A DNA stretch of 64,000 nucleotides, from contig JAMZAV010000317.1 of NCBI GenBank assembly GCA_024449915.1, positions 999,501 to 1,063,500 of the forward strand, in the 5' to 3' direction. The DNA is from Sweltsa coloradensis (lineage: Eukaryota; Arthropoda; Insecta; Plecoptera; Chloroperlidae). How positions within the stretch are numbered: position 1 is the stretch's first letter; each line of letters opens with the position of its first letter. Positions 59,799 through 64,000 of this stretch are shown here, in pieces. Under the pieces are notes generated by a model, which saw only the letters and a program-made list of their open reading frames with translations, ran no database searches and was not told the DNA's origin. A program made the translations under genes and the position numbers.

Positions 59799-60246
59799 GT
59801 GGTCAGCCAACCCTTTTAAAGTACGCTCCAAACATAAATATTAACAAAACACTGAACAGTTCATATCGACGTGTAGCTTTGCTTGTTAAGCTTTGCTATC
59901 TTTGCTAGTAGCTTTGCTGATTCCATAACGTAGAAGTGTGGAGTTTGTTCACATCCATCATTAAAAACAACGTCCGTATTGTGATCGGACAATTTTAGTT
60001 AACCAACCAGAAAAAATAACGAAAATGGCATCTTTCCTATAATGCAAAATTCAACAGTGTAAAATAAGTAAATGATTCCGTTTACATTTCACAATAACGA
60101 AATATTCGTAGAACTTTCATAGACATTTACTTCCACATCCGACACAAGTGTGCGAAGTGCTTCATCAAACAGATTGCTCATTCAGCCGAGCAAACACGGT
60201 GTAGCCTGTAACGCACGTCCCACAGGATCATGTTCAATGGTTCCAG
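59799..60246 (+). other. gene D intron 1, last part
   Basis: No feature recognised. The acceptor before exon 2 (AATGGTTCCAG) has a weak pyrimidine tract. Confidence 0.45.
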
Positions 60247-60342
60247 GCTGTCCTCCCCGCGTCCCTGCTGGGAGCAGACCATCACAACACAGGGGGGAAC
60301 CTGGACCCGCGCGGCTTCAAACCAGTGCAGGCGGCGGTGCAG
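60247..60342 (+). CDS. gene D exon 2: end of signal peptide and linker
   Basis: 96 nt, phase 0 both sides, donor GTGAGG. It encodes AVLPASLLGADHHNTGGNLD then PRGFKPVQAAVQ. Same length as exon 2 of B and C, ending in Gln like them. The GAD at the cleavage site matches gene C. A longer open frame in another phase overlaps it but has no support. Confidence 0.78.
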
Positions 60343-60861
60343 GTGAGGAGACCAATATTTGTTGGTCTATAGAGGAGTAGTAAATTCCAAAAATAGTTTG
60401 GTACTTGATGATTTAACATTAAGTTTTTCTATATATCCTGAAACGGGTATATTATCCCTTAAAAGTAGAATAATAATGTGGCCAGAGGAGAAAACGCCTT
60501 TATGCCATTAAATGACAGAACTTAAGGTCGGGGAAGTTCGCTCTGGGCTTAGCTGTCATTCAGCTGTTCATTAAAAGTGTAATAGAATGAAGCTGAAAGG
60601 TGTAAGCCATAAGTAAAGGCGGGTTTCGGGTACCTAGACCTAGATGGACAGATCATTCGGCTACCGAACGAAGAAGCTTACTGTAAGTTTGATTGGGGCC
60701 CCCAGATCCACCTCGTCTAGGCTATAGCTATGATGGTTCACCTGGCGAGGCAGCCGAAGTTCTGCTCCATTTTCGTTTTTGAGCTTTAAAAACGTTCTTG
60801 GTAAAGGCTGCTGATATTGGCCCTGCACCCATCATCATATCATATCACATGTCATATCACA

Positions 60862-61950
60862 ATAACTGTCAGGAATGATTAGAAGAAACATAAATTGAGG
60901 ACCCAAAAACTGCTTCGAAACAGATGCCAATGAAGCCTTTAACTGTTAGGAATGATAAGAAGAAACATTTATTGTGGACCCTACAAACTGCTTCAAAACA
61001 GATGCCAATGAAGTCACAATAGCTGTCAGGAATGATTAGAAGAAATATTATTGTGGACCCTACAAACTGCTTTAAAACAGATACCAATGAAGCCACAATA
61101 TCGGTCAGGAATTATTGGATGAGCGTAGCGAGCGAAGCGAAGATTCCATTTCACTACACTGGAGAAAAAATCCGGAATGTTTTGTTTTTTCTTTCTTTCT
61201 GTTTGTATTATTGTGTGTCTGTTAGCACGATTCCGGCTAAACCGATACTCCAATTGCAATAAAATTTTATGGAGGCCTTCGAAATCTCTAAACCAAGAAC
61301 TACCACGTTTTTTTTAGCGTTATCGAAAAATTATTTCTCATTAAAAGTCGCAATTTTACGATTTTTTCAATTTTAAAAAATTTCTTCGACTTATAACACC
61401 TACATGCTTTATCCGAATGTAATATTTTTACACAGAACCTTAATTTTATGAATTAATATATTCGTGTGAAATTTGAGCGCAATCAAAAAATATATTTTCA
61501 TGAAAATCGCAACTCTACGTTTTTTAATTTTTTAATTTTACATTTCTTCGACTTATAACACCTACATGCTTTATCCGATTGAAACGATTTTCAAACAGAA
61601 CCTTAATTTTATAAATAAATATATTGGTGTGAAATTAAAATCGCAATTTTACGCTTTTTTTCGTTTATAAAATATTACGCTCATCCAACAAACGCGCCTG
61701 AAGAAGCGTTTGCGAAGCTTCCTAGTTAGAAGAAATATTATTGTGGACCCTACAAACTGCTTCGAAACAGATGCCAGTGAAGTCACAATAACTGCCCTGG
61801 AATGATTAGAAGAAACATTAGGTATTGTGGACTCTACAAACTGCTTTAAAACAGATGCCAGTGAAGCAACTATAACTGTCAGGAATGATTAGAAGAATCA
61901 TTAGTTATTGTGGCCTCTACAAACTGCTTTTAAACAGATGTCAATGAAGC
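60862..61950. repeat. ~78-bp minisatellite split by a Helentron-like insertion
   Basis: Units begin ACTGTCAGGAATGATTAGAA and continue GTGGACCCTACAAACTGCTT, AAACAGATGCCAATGAAG. Starts near 60867, 60944, 61024 and 61103, then again near 61790 and 61867. The break at 61115-61725 is element H8. Confidence 0.9.
61115..61725 (+). mobile_element. Helentron-like element H8 inside the minisatellite
   Basis: TTGGATGAGCGTAGCGAGCG to CGCTCATCCAACAAACGCGCC...GCGAAGCTTCCTAG, followed by TTAGAAGAAA. Flanks together rebuild the minisatellite unit GGAAT(G/T)ATTAGAAGAAA, which fixes the boundaries to within two bases. Confidence 0.85.
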
Positions 61951-61970
61951 TGAAGAGTTAAATTAAAAAA

Positions 61971-62612
61971 GTGGACCGATTATTTAACCAACATACCACA
62001 TCCAGTGTAAATTCTGCTGTAATCGTCACGATTCCGAACAGGATAGCACCACCGAATCTCGCTAGACATCGGCCTATTAGCCTCTTGAACGATGTAGCAA
62101 AGGTTCTTGAGAAAGTTCTCACTCAAAAATCGTTGCTTTTGCCAACCGCTTCCACATCATCCCCGAGACACAAGCTGGCTTCCGTGGGCGTGCTTCGTGG
62201 GCGACTTCCTGGCGGCAGACTCGGTACTCTAAAGCGCACATACATCTTTCATCCGTCCCCTCTTCAAACTTGTGGCCCGGCGATGGCTCCCGTCATTGGA
62301 GGATGTCTTCTGAAGTACTTCTCTCCGGAGAGAAAAATCCTTCGTCGCATCGCGCGGCTTCCTTCGATGATGCGAAATGTAGACGTGTACTCCCAAACTG
62401 GCGTCGGCGGTTTCAACATCCGACTCGTTTGCCTCGCAGGGGCATACGTGCAACGTCTTCACGGAGGTGGAATCATGAGTTTCACGACTTCCCTACGAGT
62501 CCACTCGCTTTCCGGCCTCGACCCCGCTTCAAGTACCCTTACCTTCCTTTTGCCCTTCTGGTCGACTAACTCGACAAATTGTGTGAATTCTCTTGGTATA
62601 TTTACTAAATGA
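61971..62612 (+). pseudogene. LINE reverse-transcriptase fragment
   Basis: PNRIAPPNLARHRPISLLND followed by VAKVLEKVL is the N-terminal RT motif (RPISLLN...KVLEKIL). In another frame IIPETQAGFRGRASW follows, the IPxxQxGFR motif. Downstream, RT C-terminal-like pieces occur in shifting frames. No catalytic YADD is present, so it is an internally deleted relic in gene D intron 2. Confidence 0.7.
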
Positions 62613-63025
62613 ATTTAAATATGTAACTGAATCTGTCACACTGTGCTCTCTGTAATAGGCTACAGAGTGCCTAACGTGACCTGCATTAGTCTTTCTGCCC
62701 AAAAGAAAAGTAAAATTAAATTAATTATTATTATCTATCAAACATGAACGAGATCCAGGAAAGGTTTGGGATGAAAGTGATCAGTTTTTGGGAGCTCGGG
62801 TAGGGCAGAAGTACATCTTTTTATAAGCTTTCATTAAGAAATTGTACAAGCCCGTTCGATAAATGAAGATACGACTATTTATTCTCAAGCCGTTAGCAAT
62901 TATTTTACAGTCATTTGAAAAACAAGTGTAAATTATGAATATTTTTTCATAAATGTATTTAGTTTTATTGTTATAAGCTGCAATAAACCCTGGTCTTATA
63001 AACCAAACAGCTCTTCTCTTCCTAG
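62613..63025 (+). other. gene D intron 2, last part
   Basis: AT-rich; ends in a good pyrimidine tract, CTCTTCTCTTCCTAG. Confidence 0.5.
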
Positions 63026-63266
63026 GCTCGGTCATCTATGTTGTTCGGCTGCGATGGTCTGGACGCCGGAGATGCTAACATAACTTGCACTCACGAGAGG
63101 ATGGAGGGTAAACATGGTACTGGCGTGGACTGTACCGAGAAAGTGCCTGTCAAAACCAAAGCTACCTTTGTGAGCTGTCCTGTTGGCTTCAAGGTGGCGG
63201 AAGATTACACGATTCTAACCTGTAAATTCCCAGGGAAGTGGGACAAGGAGATGTTTACGTGTGATG
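63026..63266 (+). CDS. gene D exon 3: six-cysteine CCP-like domain
   Basis: 241 nt, phase 0 to 1, donor GTAAGA. It encodes 80 residues starting ARSSMLFGCDGLDAGDANIT, with all six cysteines in register with A and C (FGC, ITC, VDC, VSC, LTC, FTC), and PGKWDKEMFTC at the end. It is the most diverged of the four modules. The mucin and lectin exons should follow to the right of the window; an open stretch after TTTCAG at 63371 does not look like the EKPPE start of a mucin exon. Confidence 0.88.
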
Positions 63267-64000
63267 GTAAGATGGTTGACGTTCATTAATAGTTTTAAGA
63301 TTTATTGCAGGTTAATAATTCAACTCATTCTTATTCCTTAATTACAATTAATTTAAATTATCTATTTCAGAGATAAAATGGGTAGACGGCTTTCAGAATA
63401 AGGCACACTGCCCCAAATACATTAGTGTGTCTCGCAACCTTGGCGCTACTCACATACCACAACCTTTTCAATTTTATGTGATCAAATCAAGTATATAAAG
63501 CCAGATTTAGATGACCAAGTTGTTAGTTCAAATCATTGAAGTCAAGTTTTTTATTCAATTAGTTTTCCCTTATTGGTACCGTTTAGATGGTCCAAGTATT
63601 TGTCCTAGCGTTTGGTAAAAAGTTTTGACTTCCTATTTTTCATCAAAGCATCATCAAAGATAACGGGATTTACGACTTCTTTATTTATGTGGCAATCACA
63701 TATCGATTTTGACGTTATAAACATTGTGTATTTAGTTACGTCAGAAATATACCAAGGTCACTGGCGTGGTCGGATAACGTAATTATTAAGTGCTGGCCCT
63801 AAGTACGTTTGACCACCTTATGTGCAATTTAACACCCCAAGTTAAGTTGGACACCCTTTATTGCAGTTAAGTACACTTTGTACAGTTGTTAACATTGTGT
63901 GCAATTGGACAGCCTTAGTTCAGTTCCTTAGTTAAATGTTGTAGAAGGGCTAATGCGTCACACAGCGAGTGAATGCGTGTGGGAGCTAGAAGATATAGAG
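63267..64000 (+). other. gene D intron 3, to window end
   Basis: AT-rich with short GTTAAGT/GGACA-type near-repeats at 63780-63930. No supported exon. Confidence 0.5.

Noticed and set aside
62229..62569. Overlapping ORFs on both strands at 62.2-62.6 kb as a cellular gene
   Set aside because: They sit downstream of RT motifs (RPISLLN, IPETQAGFR) in shifting frames and are best read as a LINE relic.
63371..63500. Exon 4 of gene D after TTTCAG at 63371
   Set aside because: The phase fits, but the residues (EIKWVDGFQNKAHC) are not Thr-rich, do not resemble the other exon 4 starts, and run to a stop without a clear donor.

Overview
This is AT-rich animal DNA with short exons in long introns, canonical GT/AG splice sites, and many relics of non-LTR retrotransposons, tRNA-derived SINEs, Helentron-like non-autonomous elements, satellites and microsatellites. 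No bacterial signals (operons, Shine-Dalgarno sites) are present. The repeat mix fits a marine invertebrate, perhaps a mollusc, but the sequence alone does not settle the phylum.

The only convincing cellular genes are a head-to-tail array of four paralogues on the + strand, called A to D here. The shared plan is: exon 1, 36 nt (12-codon signal-peptide start); exon 2, 96 nt (32 codons: end of the signal peptide plus a short variable linker); exon 3, 241 nt (a six-cysteine sushi/CCP-like module); exon 4, about 0.95 kb (Thr-rich mucin-like stalk); exons 5 and 6 (a split C-type-lectin-like domain, CTLD). Exon lengths and phases (0, 0, 1, 1, 1) agree between copies. The products look like secreted CCP-mucin-lectin proteins.

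Layout. Gene A (about 3.0-14.7 kb) enters at exon 3; exons 1-2 are presumably upstream of the window. Gene B (20.7-33.6 kb) has exons 2, 3 and 4, no recognisable exon 1 and no CTLD exons. Gene C (39.8-52.1 kb) has all six exons. Gene D (54.2 kb onward) has a promoter plus exon 1 present twice, because of a 3.7-kb tandem duplication, then one exon 2 and one exon 3, and runs off the right edge.

Each of A, B and C carries a frame-breaking indel (A exon 6, B exon 3, C exon 4). Several stretches also look poorly base-called (8.3-9.0, 10.9-11.4 and 27.2-27.8 kb). Real pseudogenisation and assembly error therefore cannot be separated here.

The rest is mobile and repetitive DNA: a CR1/L2-like LINE at the left edge, two more LINE relics in the last intron of A, a minus-strand LINE relic between A and B, a 150-bp satellite array in the B intron, about a dozen Helentron-like elements with a shared 3' hairpin and CTAG end, Penelope-like fragments, and an unnamed repeat family that carries an acidic ORF.
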